From: Bradyrhizobium sp. CCBAU 53421
GTDB taxonomy: Bacteria; Pseudomonadota; Alphaproteobacteria; Rhizobiales; Xanthobacteraceae
Length of the DNA: 64,000 nt
Assembly: GCF_015291625.1 (NCBI RefSeq)
Contig: NZ_CP030047.1
Coordinates: 5,890,001 to 5,954,000 of the forward strand
Direction: 5' to 3'
Part shown: positions 55,283-63,960 of the stretch, piece after piece
Layout of the letters: each line of letters begins with the position of its first letter
Position numbering within the stretch: position 1 is the stretch's first letter
Program-made: the position numbers and the translations under genes
The notes under the pieces: model-generated
The model's input: the letters and a program-made list of their open reading frames with translations, nothing else
Database searches by the model: none
What the model was told of the DNA's origin: nothing

Positions 55283-56233
55283 TCAGAGATCCAACACCAG
55301 CCGGTCCGACTTCGCACGCGACACGCAGATCTGCATGACCTTGTTGGACGCCCTCTCGTCGTCGCTGAGAATGACGTCACGATGATCGGGCACGCCGGCG
55401 ATCACGCCGCACTGACAGATGCCGCAATCACCGCGCTGGCAGTCATAGAGCACATCGAGCCCCGCCGCTTCCAGCGCCTGGATGATGCTCTGATCGGTCG
55501 CGACCGTGATGACCTGCCCGGTCGATCTGAGCTCGACCTCGAACGGCTGGTTCGGGGAGCCGGCCGGCTCTGCCTTGAACAGCTCGAAATGGATGCGGTC
55601 CGCCGGGATGCCCCTGGCGAGCGCCCCGGCCTTCACCGCGTCGATCATGCCGGCAGGCCCGCAGACATAGACGTGGGCGCCCGCGGGCGCCGCGCCAAGC
55701 GCCGCCGCGATATCGAGGCGGGACTCATCGCTGTCGTAGTGAACCGTCAAACCTTCCGAACAGATTGCCTGCAACTGCGGCAGGAACGCCAGCAGCCCGG
55801 GCATTCGTCCGGCATAGTGCAGGCGAAACGGCGTGCCCTGCGCCTTCAGCACCGCCGCCATCGACAGGATCGGCGTGACGCCGATGCCGCCGGCAAACAG
55901 CACCGCCGGCGCGGCACCGGCATGAAGGCCGAAATTGTTGACCGGCGCGGTCGCGCTGACGACGTCGCCGACCTGAAGGGCGTGCATGAACTGCGAGCCC
56001 CCGGCTGACGCCTCCTCGCGCAGCACCCCCAACGCCACGGCGCCCTCGGGCAGATCCGGCAACGCCATCAGGGAATACGGCCGGTCGCCTCCGCCCGGCA
56101 GCAGCACGCGAACATGCGCACCCGCTTGCCATTCCGGCACGGCACCGCCCTCCACGCCGAACACGACGCTGCGAATGACCGATGTCTCCGCAACGATCGA
56201 CTGCACCTTGAGCTTGAGCGGATGCGCGTCCAT
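55283..56233 (-). CDS. Dioxygenase reductase, FMN/NAD and C-terminal [2Fe-2S]
   Basis: This 316-residue phthalate-dioxygenase-reductase type protein has an N-terminal flavin domain (GGDRPYSLMALPD), an NAD domain (LFAGGIGVTPILSMA, VYVCGPAGMIDA) and a C-terminal plant-type ferredoxin domain (YDCQRGDCGICQCGVI with a later CVSRA). It supplies electrons to the Rieske oxygenase encoded 18 nt downstream and heads the operon 56233 to 51084. Confidence 0.93.
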   Translation of the reverse strand: MDAHPLKLKVQSIVAETSVIRSVVFGVEGGAVPEWQAGAHVRVLLPGGGDRPYSLMALPDLPEGAVALGVLREEASAGGSQFMHALQVGDVVSATAPVNNFGLHAGAAPAVLFAGGIGVTPILSMAAVLKAQGTPFRLHYAGRMPGLLAFLPQLQAICSEGLTVHYDSDESRLDIAAALGAAPAGAHVYVCGPAGMIDAVKAGALARGIPADRIHFELFKAEPAGSPNQPFEVELRSTGQVITVATDQSIIQALEAAGLDVLYDCQRGDCGICQCGVIAGVPDHRDVILSDDERASNKVMQICVSRAKSDRLVLDL

Positions 56234-56250
56234 TCGGGCATCTCATATTA

Positions 56251-56278
56251 TATGAATTTGCATATTTTTATACATGTA
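56251..56278 (-). promoter_or_regulatory. Bipartite operator of the dioxygenase operon
   Basis: Read on the gene strand, TACATGTA is followed after 6 nt by TATGCAAATTCATA, ending 17 nt before the reductase start codon. The iorA promoter has TACATGTA, 6 nt, TATGCTATAGCATA, ending 15 nt before its start: the same order, spacing and position, with 20 of 28 bases identical. A TTGACA hexamer lies just upstream. Confidence 0.7.
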
Positions 56279-56785
56279 ATAATTGCCTGTCAATCGTGAG
56301 TCTGGGCGGTTGCGGATCCCGATCCTGCCGCCACGGCGCGCGGCTTGAAAAGCCGATCCGCGACCGGCGCCACGCCAGCGGCCGAGCATTGCCACCGCCA
56401 TCGTCAACCCGAGCGAATTAGAGATCATCGAGGCCGAGGCGTGCGCCGCCTTTTTTCGCCGAGTGCATCGCCGGCAAGACGCCTCGCAACATCGCGATAG
56501 ACCTTGCGTGCCGACGCCTCGCGGCACGTCGTGGACGGCCGCCGGCCTTGTGGTCTGGAGAATGAAAAAGGGCCATCAACGTGGAGGCCGGAGTCAATCA
56601 CACCTCAAATCATCTTAAACCGGGCAGCCTGAAACCTGCTGCTCAGAAGAATTACTTAGAAAGACCCTAGGGACACCTTGAACGGAAGCCGTATTTTCCT
56701 TCCTTATCCGTGAACCCGGCCACCAACTCGCTTAGGTTGGCAGAGCCCTGTTTTCGCACCAGGGTCCAATCTCGGAGGTCGCCAC
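56279..56785. other. Gene-free stretch
   Basis: I see no convincing gene on either strand. One minus-strand frame is Arg/Ala-rich with no ribosome site. Part of the region may be decayed coding sequence, but I cannot name it. Confidence 0.4.
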
Positions 56786-57019
56786 ATGATGCAAAACCAC
56801 ATCTGGTACGTCTCCTTCGTTGATCAACGCGACGCTCCACCCGATAGGCATGCGCGAAGGACAGCGACCTTCAAATCCGAACAGGAAGCAAAGCAGTTCA
56901 CCAGGACGCTGGCGCAGGACCGGAGAGTCAAGAGCCTGTCGGCCGGAACAATCAACCCGCATCAGCCAAAACGGGTCGTCGGATCGAGAGAAATCGGCCA
57001 GTGGCTCGGCAACATTTAG
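56786..57019 (+). CDS. Small conserved protein, uncharacterised
   Basis: This 77-residue soluble protein (MMQNHIWYVSFVDQRDAPP, TATFKSEQEAKQFTRTLAQD, GTINPHQPKR, SREIGQWLG) has the composition of a compact alpha/beta fold. GGAGG precedes the paired ATGs. Similar short proteins are common as hypothetical genes in Bradyrhizobium. It is isolated between the dioxygenase operon and the NRPS locus and shows no link to either. Confidence 0.75.
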   Translation: MMQNHIWYVSFVDQRDAPPDRHARRTATFKSEQEAKQFTRTLAQDRRVKSLSAGTINPHQPKRVVGSREIGQWLGNI

Positions 57020-57170
57020 GACCCCATGCCGCGGACGCCGCCTCGGATATCAAGGCCGAGCAATCGGCCAGACGCCCGCCGGATCTGAAGCCAAATCGTA
57101 GGCAGTGCGATCGTCGTCAATTACGGAAACCCAGCCGTCGGTCTAGATTTGTCAATCTTGTGCAGCAGGC

Positions 57171-58343
57171 TCACGACATCGACGCGACCACGTCCAGCAT
57201 CACTTCCGTCGCGCCGCCGGCAATGGAGAGCACGCGGGCGTCGCGCGCTATCCGCTCGATCGGGCTCTCCCGCATGACGCCCATGGCGCCGTGGAACTGC
57301 ACGCACGCATACGCCACCTCGTTGACGAGTTCGCCACAGATAGCCTTCAACATCGAGATCTCGCGCATGCAGTCGTCGTCCGCTGTCATGCGCCAAGCGG
57401 TGGCATACAGAAACGAGCGATTTGCTTCCACCTTCGCAGAAAGCATCGCAAGACGTTGACGGATCGCCTGCATGTCCCAAAGGACGCCCCCGAATGCGCG
57501 GCGCGTCTTCACGTAAGTGAGGGTCATATCGATCGCCGCCTCGGCCATCCCTATCGCCATGGCGGCGAGAATAAGGCGCTCGTTCTGCAAGTTGCGCATG
57601 ATGGAGTAGAAGCCTTGTCCCTCCGCGCCGAGCACGTTCTCGGCAGGAATGCGGCAACCGTCGAAGACAAGTTCGGCCGTATCGGAAGAGCGCCAGCCGA
57701 GCTTGTCCAGTTCGCGAGCCACGCCGAAGCCTGGCGTGCCCTTCTCGACGAGGAACATCGTGATCCCGTTGCTCCCTGCCGCAGGATCAGTCTTGGCCGC
57801 AACACAGTAGAGATCTGCGCAGACGCCGTTAGTGATGTATAGTTTCGTACCATCGAGCACGTAGGAGTCGCCGTCTCTGCGCGCGCGCGTGCGGATAGCC
57901 TTCACGTCCGAGCCCGCATCCGGCTCCGTGATGGCGATCGCGGTGATCACTTCGCCGCTCACAATACCAGGCATCCATCGATCGCGTTGGGATTTGGTCC
58001 CGTCGTGGAAGATATAGCTGGAAGCCATCTCGGCGTGGACCAGCATTGCATCTGCGGCGCCGCCATAGGTGGAGCGCCCGAGTTCCTCTGCGAAGACCGT
58101 CGATGCGACCGCGTCCATCTCGGCGCCACCGTACTCGGCCGGATAGCGGATGCCGAAGAAGCCAAGTTCGCCCATGCGACGCAGAACCGAACGCGGAACG
58201 CTCCCCTCCTCTTCCCAGCGATCTGCACAGGGCTTGATTTCCTCCTCGACAAAGCGGCGGACCTGGTCCCGTAAGAGCTCATATTCCGCCGCAGCCCAAG
58301 GCAGCTCCGCCCCTTCTGACGCCGCCCAAGCATTGTCCATCAT
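57171..58343 (-). CDS. Acyl-CoA dehydrogenase, likely acting on a carrier-bound substrate
   Basis: This flavoprotein of about 390 residues has the family blocks AIAITEPDAGSDVKAIRTRA, LYITNGVCADLYCVAAKTDP, and a C-terminal catalytic segment GVMRESPIERIARDARV with the base Glu. It lies directly after the NRPS adenylation-carrier gene, so it may desaturate the carrier-bound amino acid, as related enzymes do with prolyl-carriers. The start is uncertain: the longest frame begins with TTG at 58376, while ATGs at 58343 and 58340 have GGAG at useful spacing. Confidence 0.88.
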   Translation of the reverse strand: MMDNAWAASEGAELPWAAAEYELLRDQVRRFVEEEIKPCADRWEEEGSVPRSVLRRMGELGFFGIRYPAEYGGAEMDAVASTVFAEELGRSTYGGAADAMLVHAEMASSYIFHDGTKSQRDRWMPGIVSGEVITAIAITEPDAGSDVKAIRTRARRDGDSYVLDGTKLYITNGVCADLYCVAAKTDPAAGSNGITMFLVEKGTPGFGVARELDKLGWRSSDTAELVFDGCRIPAENVLGAEGQGFYSIMRNLQNERLILAAMAIGMAEAAIDMTLTYVKTRRAFGGVLWDMQAIRQRLAMLSAKVEANRSFLYATAWRMTADDDCMREISMLKAICGELVNEVAYACVQFHGAMGVMRESPIERIARDARVLSIAGGATEVMLDVVASMS

Positions 58344-58427
58344 TCTCATCCGCTCCGCTATGAGTTCAACACTCAAGATCCAGATCGTGTCGGCGCCCTT
58401 GAGACAATTGCGGCCCCTTCCGATAGA

Positions 58428-60404
58428 CTAAAGTTCGATTTCCTCTCGCGGTCCGCCCGAGAGCGAAGCAGTTTTGGAATCGGCCACCCAGCGCATCCCG
58501 TCGATCACTTCCGCCAGTTCGGCCACGGTCGGCCGCTCGAACAGGTTGCGAAGCTGCACGTCGACGCCGAAGACCTTTCGCATGCGCGCCACCGCTCTCA
58601 CGACCAGGAGCGACTCCCCGCCCAGGTCGAAGAAGTTGTCGTGACGTCCGATCGACTTGAGCTTGAGGAGATTGCACCACAAGGCAGCCAAGGTCTTCTC
58701 GGTCTCTGTCGACGGGGCGGCGAACTCGTGTGCCGGCTGAATGCTGCCCGCCGTCGGCTCGGGAAGCGAGGCTCGGTCGATCTTGCCGTTGGACGTGAGC
58801 GGCATCCGTTCGAGGCAGACGTAGTGCGCCGGAATCATGGACTCCAGGAGTTCTTCGGCGAGGTGGGCGCGTAGCTCCGCCACGCTCAGAGGTTTCGAGG
58901 AGACATAGTATGCGACGAGCCGCGTGATAGCGCCTTCTTCAGCATTTCCGAGCGGAATGGGAATGGCCACGACCGCGCATTCCTGAACGTGGGGCTGCTT
59001 GAGAAGCCGCGCTTCGATCTCGCCCAGCTCGACACGCGTGCCACCAACCTTCACCTGATGATCGGCGCGGCCGAGAAATTCCAAGCGCCCTTCCGAGTTC
59101 CAGCGGGCCAGATCGCCCGTCTTGTACAGCCGCAGCCTCGAAAAGCCATCTCGGGGATCCGTCGCCGTGCGGAACCGCTCCTCGGTCAGGTCGGGGCGAT
59201 TGAAATAACCTCTCGCAAGCCCATCGCCTGCGATGAACATCTCACCGACGACATTGGGGCCGGTCGGCTGATATTCCTTGCTGAGGACGTAAATTCCCGC
59301 ATTAGCGGCCGGAACGCCAATCGGCACCGATGCGGATTGATCTTGATCTACGTCAAATCGATGAATCATGCAGCCTACCGTGGCTTCGGTTGGTCCATAC
59401 TCGTTGTAGATCTCGATAGGATGGAGGATGGCTTTCGTGATGTCGCGAGCCAGTTCGGTCTTGAAGTCCTCGCCGCCCACAATGAACTTACGCAGTCTCG
59501 TGGCCTCAAGATTGCGGTCGCGGATCATCGCGAGATGCGCCGGTGTCAGTTTGATGATATCGACGGCATTGTCGTCGACCACCTTGAGCACGACCATGTT
59601 CTTCACCCCCGGATCACCAAGATAGACCACGATCCGGCCGCCCGTGATGAGTGGCGCGAAGAGCGTCGTGACGGTCAGGTCGAAGGCAAGCGATGAGAAA
59701 AGTGGCCAAGCGAGAGGCTGGCCGGAACTGTACACCCGCGCGGCCCACCAGATGTAATTCACGAGGCTGCGGTGCTCGATCTCGACGCCCTTGGGGGTGC
59801 CGGTCGAGCCCGAAGTGAAGATGATGTAGGCGACGCCGTCCGGCTTGGCGGCGGACGGTCGCGCCGAAGTCGGCTGATTCAGAATCGAGCCGAAATCGGC
59901 ATCGAGCACGAAAATGTCGGCAAGGTCCGGCGGGATGACGGATTGCAGACGCGCCTGAGTGATCGCCACCGGCAAGTGCCCACCGGTCCCGTTGGAAATG
60001 TCTTTCAGGATTGTCGCAATGCGCCCTTTCGGCGTCGCCGCATCAATCGGCACATAGGCTGCGCCGGTTTTGAGAACGCCCAGGATCGCGACAACGACTT
60101 CGATGGAGTGTTCCATGAAGACAACGATGATCCGACCCGGGCCCACGCCCTTTGAGCCCAGATGCGCGGCCATCTGGTTGGAACGCTCGTCGAGTTGCCG
60201 ATACGTCAGCATTGCATCGCCAAAGCGGATCGCTTCAGCATCTGGACTGAGCATCACCTGATCGGCGAAAAGATCGATGATTGTCCTTTCCGAGGGGTAG
60301 CGCGCCGCCGTGGCGTTGTACTCAACGACGAGCGCCTGATGATCGGCATTTTTCAGCGGCGGCAGCGCCACGCTCTCTGCTACGATAGGTAGGACTTCAT
60401 TCAT
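58428..60404 (-). CDS. NRPS adenylation-carrier protein didomain, Asn-like specificity code
   Basis: The 658-residue protein has an adenylation domain (FTSGSTGTPKG, NEYGPTEATVGC, KTGDLARW, SNGKIDR) and a carrier domain with phosphopantetheine Ser in NFFDLGGESLLVV near residue 600. Manual alignment to the ten pocket positions gives DLTKIGEVGK, one residue from the Asn code DLTKLGEVGK. There is no condensation domain. The C-terminus ends GGPREEIEL, an acidic tail of the sort that binds TubC-type docking domains. The product would be aminoacyl-S-carrier for the neighbouring enzymes. Confidence 0.92.
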   Translation of the reverse strand: MNEVLPIVAESVALPPLKNADHQALVVEYNATAARYPSERTIIDLFADQVMLSPDAEAIRFGDAMLTYRQLDERSNQMAAHLGSKGVGPGRIIVVFMEHSIEVVVAILGVLKTGAAYVPIDAATPKGRIATILKDISNGTGGHLPVAITQARLQSVIPPDLADIFVLDADFGSILNQPTSARPSAAKPDGVAYIIFTSGSTGTPKGVEIEHRSLVNYIWWAARVYSSGQPLAWPLFSSLAFDLTVTTLFAPLITGGRIVVYLGDPGVKNMVVLKVVDDNAVDIIKLTPAHLAMIRDRNLEATRLRKFIVGGEDFKTELARDITKAILHPIEIYNEYGPTEATVGCMIHRFDVDQDQSASVPIGVPAANAGIYVLSKEYQPTGPNVVGEMFIAGDGLARGYFNRPDLTEERFRTATDPRDGFSRLRLYKTGDLARWNSEGRLEFLGRADHQVKVGGTRVELGEIEARLLKQPHVQECAVVAIPIPLGNAEEGAITRLVAYYVSSKPLSVAELRAHLAEELLESMIPAHYVCLERMPLTSNGKIDRASLPEPTAGSIQPAHEFAAPSTETEKTLAALWCNLLKLKSIGRHDNFFDLGGESLLVVRAVARMRKVFGVDVQLRNLFERPTVAELAEVIDGMRWVADSKTASLSGGPREEIEL

Positions 60405-60446
60405 CGAATGCGCTCCCGTCCGGGACGTTAGAAAAATTGGATCGTG

Positions 60447-61448
60447 TCAATCTCTGAGCTTCTGGGTCGCCTGGAGATAGAGTTCTGCGATGGCAGGTGC
60501 GTCAGGCTCTTCCAGCATGGAGACTTCGTCGCAGTCCTCGGGGCCGAAATAGAATTCGGCATCGGGCGCCACGAGCCGCCATCGATGAGGTGCTGCGCCC
60601 GATCGCAGCCAGGCCTTGTTCGGAAGGAATATACACACGCGGCCCGAGTACGGACTCGGAGTGTACCGCCGAAATGCCGCCATCGCCGTGGATTTGAGCA
60701 GAGCTCTGCTGACCAGCACCGGATCTGTCGTCACAGGTTCCTTGCGGCCGAGGGTCATGAAGGCGCGCTCGCGAAGGCGACTGACGAGATATCGGAGACG
60801 AGCGCCAAATGTCGGTAACTTCGCCATCGATCTCCGGACCGATCGGATCGTCCCCCAGGCCGTGAAGTACAGCAGACGCAGCAATTCCTGATGGGTAGCG
60901 GGGTGAAGAGGACCAAAGAGAGCGACGCATGGAACGTCCGCTCCTCGTCTTGTGAGGATTTTGGCCAGTTCGAAGGCTGTTGGACCGCCGGAGCAGTATC
61001 CAGCGATGATGTACGGACCGACCGGTTGAACCTGAACGATCTGGCCAGCGAAGTACTCGGCGATATCCTCGACCCGGTCCATCGGCTCGCTCTGCCCGTC
61101 GAAGCCAGGCGGTTGAAGTGCGTAGAACGGTTGATCGGCGCCCAGGTGCTTCGACAGGTCCGAGAATGAAAAAGGTGCTCCGACATGACCTGGCACGGCG
61201 AAAATGGGTGTGCGTGTCCCTCGCGACTGCAGGGGAATGATTGCAGGCTGTTGCGTGGCCGCGGCGGTGGCCATGTTCAGAAAGGCGATGATCTCACCCT
61301 TTCTCCCCTGCAATTGATCGCGAAGCTCCGCCGTCATTGCGCCGGCCGGTGCGCTGCACCGGAGCCGATCGCCCTCGACCCAGACCTTGATGTCCTTGAC
61401 CGCGAGGTCTGCGAGCAGTTCCGAAAACTGCGTCACCTGCGCTTGCAT
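60447..61448 (-). CDS. Thioesterase with N-terminal TubC-like docking domain
   Basis: Residues 8-57 (ELLADLAVKDIKVWVEGDRL, then LQGRKGEIIAFL) look like a TubC docking domain, usually found at the N-terminus of condensation or cyclisation modules. Residues 75-333 are an NRPS-type thioesterase fold. The nucleophile motif reads GYCSGG, so C152 replaces Ser. Where family members have GDHFSML, this reads CDEVSML, so the catalytic His is E308. Catalysis must differ from the standard triad, or the protein may only bind. It precedes the adenylation-carrier gene by 42 nt. Confidence 0.85.
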   Translation of the reverse strand: MQAQVTQFSELLADLAVKDIKVWVEGDRLRCSAPAGAMTAELRDQLQGRKGEIIAFLNMATAAATQQPAIIPLQSRGTRTPIFAVPGHVGAPFSFSDLSKHLGADQPFYALQPPGFDGQSEPMDRVEDIAEYFAGQIVQVQPVGPYIIAGYCSGGPTAFELAKILTRRGADVPCVALFGPLHPATHQELLRLLYFTAWGTIRSVRRSMAKLPTFGARLRYLVSRLRERAFMTLGRKEPVTTDPVLVSRALLKSTAMAAFRRYTPSPYSGRVCIFLPNKAWLRSGAAPHRWRLVAPDAEFYFGPEDCDEVSMLEEPDAPAIAELYLQATQKLRD

Positions 61449-61611
61449 AGGCTATTCCCGTGTTCTCGACTGCGACCGCGAGGTATCTCAAACAAGCGCG
61501 GCTCGGAATGAACTTGCGTGCCTTCTAACAGACCGGCTGACCTCTCCGCTCTCCTCGCGAGTGGTTACTCGCGAATGATTACATCGCGGTAGCTTCAGTC
61601 CGGACGACCAT

Positions 61612-62451
61612 TCATTTCCGAATAACGACGCTCCCGAGATACCCCGTTTTAGGTACGAAACTTCGGGCAACCCAATCCTTGTCATCCGAAGAGCTGAGGT
61701 ACCCCAAGCCGCATCCCAGGCCCTTGGAAATAGCCTCCAGCCGGGTCCAACGCCGGAAGAAGCCTTCCACCCGCTCGTCCGGACCGAGGGCAGCATAAGA
61801 CTCGTAGTCGGAGGCGGAAAAGCACAGCGCGGCGATCTCGTCCGCTTCGGGCACGGGGAGGATCGCCTCGATGTCCACTCCGACCTCTTGCCCGGTCGAG
61901 AGGGCGACCACTGCCATGTCCCCGGATCGAGAGACGCTGAAGCGCAAATCGCGAGAAGGCATGCGGTGTGAGAGCCGGGGCTTGCCCAGCTTTCCATATT
62001 CCAGTTCGACATCGGACGGCGAGATTCCGAGCCTGCAAGCGAGGATCTGGCGCAGCTGTCCACGGGAAACAATAAAGCGGCGGCGATCCCGCTCCGACTT
62101 CAACCCATCAGCGCGCCTACGTTCCGCTTCGTTGAGGAAGGCGCCTATCGCACGAATGATGTCGTGCTTCACGTCGAGCATGCATGCGAGAACCTCCAAG
62201 CAATCATCCTCGAGAACCGGCACCATGATCCCGGCCCTCAGCTCAACTGCTTTATCAAGGAGGCTCGAAAAGGACGCTGCTGGCTCGACAAGAGTCTGAC
62301 TGACGTCGCATTCGGCGAACTGCAATAATCGAGGCCCCGAGCAAGCCAAGGCAACATCAAAATTCTGGCTCGAAGCCAACGCGCCAAAACCATCGCCCCC
62401 ACCCGCGCCAGAAAGTCGGGTAAGGTCGAGCTCAGGCCAGTCAAGCGTCAT
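61612..62451 (-). CDS. 4'-Phosphopantetheinyl transferase, Sfp type
   Basis: This 279-residue enzyme transfers phosphopantetheine from CoA to the carrier Ser. The diagnostic motifs are GVDIEAI and RRWTRLEAISKGLG, with the upstream FSVSRSGDMAVVALS. The N-terminal 130 residues lack similarity I can name. I use the ATG at 62451 (MTLDWPELDLTRL); an upstream ATG at 62544 is possible. It should activate the carrier domain at 58428-60404. Confidence 0.9.
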   Translation of the reverse strand: MTLDWPELDLTRLSGAGGGDGFGALASSQNFDVALACSGPRLLQFAECDVSQTLVEPAASFSSLLDKAVELRAGIMVPVLEDDCLEVLACMLDVKHDIIRAIGAFLNEAERRRADGLKSERDRRRFIVSRGQLRQILACRLGISPSDVELEYGKLGKPRLSHRMPSRDLRFSVSRSGDMAVVALSTGQEVGVDIEAILPVPEADEIAALCFSASDYESYAALGPDERVEGFFRRWTRLEAISKGLGCGLGYLSSSDDKDWVARSFVPKTGYLGSVVIRK

Positions 62452-62933
62452 ACCTGGATTCCGATCGCAGGAGCGCTCGTGCGCACCGCAGCATTCTTTC
62501 TGGAGCAGCAGCTCCCGTTCACGCGGATTTCTTCGATTGAACAAGCACGTAAGCGCGAAAACAAGCGGTCACGATGGCTATTTAGATGTAAGGACGGCTA
62601 CATCAAAAGACTTAGGCCCCTGACGTTCGTACGCTTTGGCTTCCTGCCTAATTGCCGCGCTGACGGAGTTCGCGCGTTGCCTCAATGAATGTCTGTCTTG
62701 GGCTAGTCACTGCGGAAAGACTCTATCGATCTCGACATGGCCCATTTGGGGCATGCCCGGGACAAAGCGTGCCCGCGAGGGAGCAGTTGCGATGCGATGG
62801 ACATTGAATGGCGCCATCGACAGTCGAGCGCGAACCAATGCGGCGAAACGATACTTCCCGTCCCCGCTCATCCAATACCTGCGCACTCGAGCGCCAGGTC
62901 GGTTGATATCGTACTAGGCAAAAAGCTTGCGTG
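62452..62933. other. Gene-free stretch between transferase and response regulator
   Basis: No convincing gene or strong hairpin is visible on either strand. The transferase promoter should lie here, unless it is read through from the regulator gene. Confidence 0.4.
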
Positions 62934-63587
62934 CTAATCGGGAGGCAAGCCGCTTTGCCCTGCGTATGAGACCGCGAGCGTAGCAAGAGCTGTCCTGTTG
63001 CCGATCTCGAGCTTGCGAAAGATGTGGTGGAGATGCACCTTGATGGTGCCGTCAGTTACCTTCAAACGACGGCCGATCTCCTTGTTTGACAATCCTTCCG
63101 ATACAAGACGCATGATCTGACGCTCCCGGTCCGTCAGCACGGCAAGATGCTTCTCCAAAATCGCGGACTGCCCCGAAGAGATAGCGACCTCGCTCGAAGG
63201 CGCAGGCAGCATCCTGTGGCCGTCCGCGACTTGCCGCAATGTCTGGAGAAGAGTTTCGGGCTCCTCGTCATTCAGGATAACGCCAAAGGCGCCCACTTCT
63301 GCCAACACGGTGAGGTCACGATCCTCGACGGAGGTTGCGAGGAACACGAGTCGAACAGCAGGAGTCCGGGAATTTGCGATATCGAGCAATGCCTGCCCAA
63401 AAATGTCAGGCATCGATATGTCCAAAATGGCGATATCGGGCACGAGAGCGCGAATTGCTTTGAAGCAGCTCGCACTATCGCTGCATCGAGCAGCAACCCT
63501 GAAATCACGTTCTGTTTCCAGCAGACAGTTCAGACCCAGTAAAACAACGGGATATCTGCTAGCAATAACCACACGACTGAAATGCAT
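62934..63587 (-). CDS. NarL/LuxR-type response regulator with atypical receiver
   Basis: This 217-residue protein has a receiver domain with the phosphoacceptor D56 (AILDISMPD) and a LuxR-type helix-turn-helix (LTDRERQIMRLVSEGLSNKE, VTDGTIKVHLHHIFRKLEIG). The conserved acidic pair of the receiver is S10-R11, and the conserved Lys is N106 (VILNDEEP). It may work without phosphorylation. It is upstream of the NRPS genes on the same strand and could be their regulator. No partner histidine kinase is in the window. Confidence 0.88.
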   Translation of the reverse strand: MHFSRVVIASRYPVVLLGLNCLLETERDFRVAARCSDSASCFKAIRALVPDIAILDISMPDIFGQALLDIANSRTPAVRLVFLATSVEDRDLTVLAEVGAFGVILNDEEPETLLQTLRQVADGHRMLPAPSSEVAISSGQSAILEKHLAVLTDRERQIMRLVSEGLSNKEIGRRLKVTDGTIKVHLHHIFRKLEIGNRTALATLAVSYAGQSGLPPD

Positions 63588-63960
63588 TTCCGGCCAATCC
63601 TCAGTCCCTCCGGTTCAAATCGGCACCCCAATATCTCCCCCAAGCTACTTCAATTTGAGGCATTCAAGTAAAATTTGTCATCGCAGCCCGGCCGAATTCC
63701 GGCAATTTTACAATCTTAAACTGCATCATAGCATCGACGCCGCCCTAAGCGAGCGCTGCTCGACAGGTTTCCGGAGATCCCGCCCGTCAAAACACGGCGG
63801 TGATATTACGGGCGACATCCCAAGGAATGTCTATAACCAACGGTATATAGGGATATTGGGGATTAGCATCTAATGTCAGTAAATCTTTAGACGCATGCTC
63901 AGGGCTTTTTTTGCCCCGAATTTCTGTCCAAGCGACCGGAATCTGAAGGAGCAATTTTCA
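63588..63960. other. AT-richer gene-free stretch at right edge
   Basis: Compared with most of the window this region is AT-rich. It contains no convincing gene and is the likely promoter region of the regulator gene and of a possible rightward gene. Confidence 0.4.

Noticed and set aside
53981..56008. A 675-codon plus-strand frame opposite the dioxygenase genes
   Set aside because: It is antisense to the Rieske alpha and reductase genes, and its composition is that of a shadow frame.
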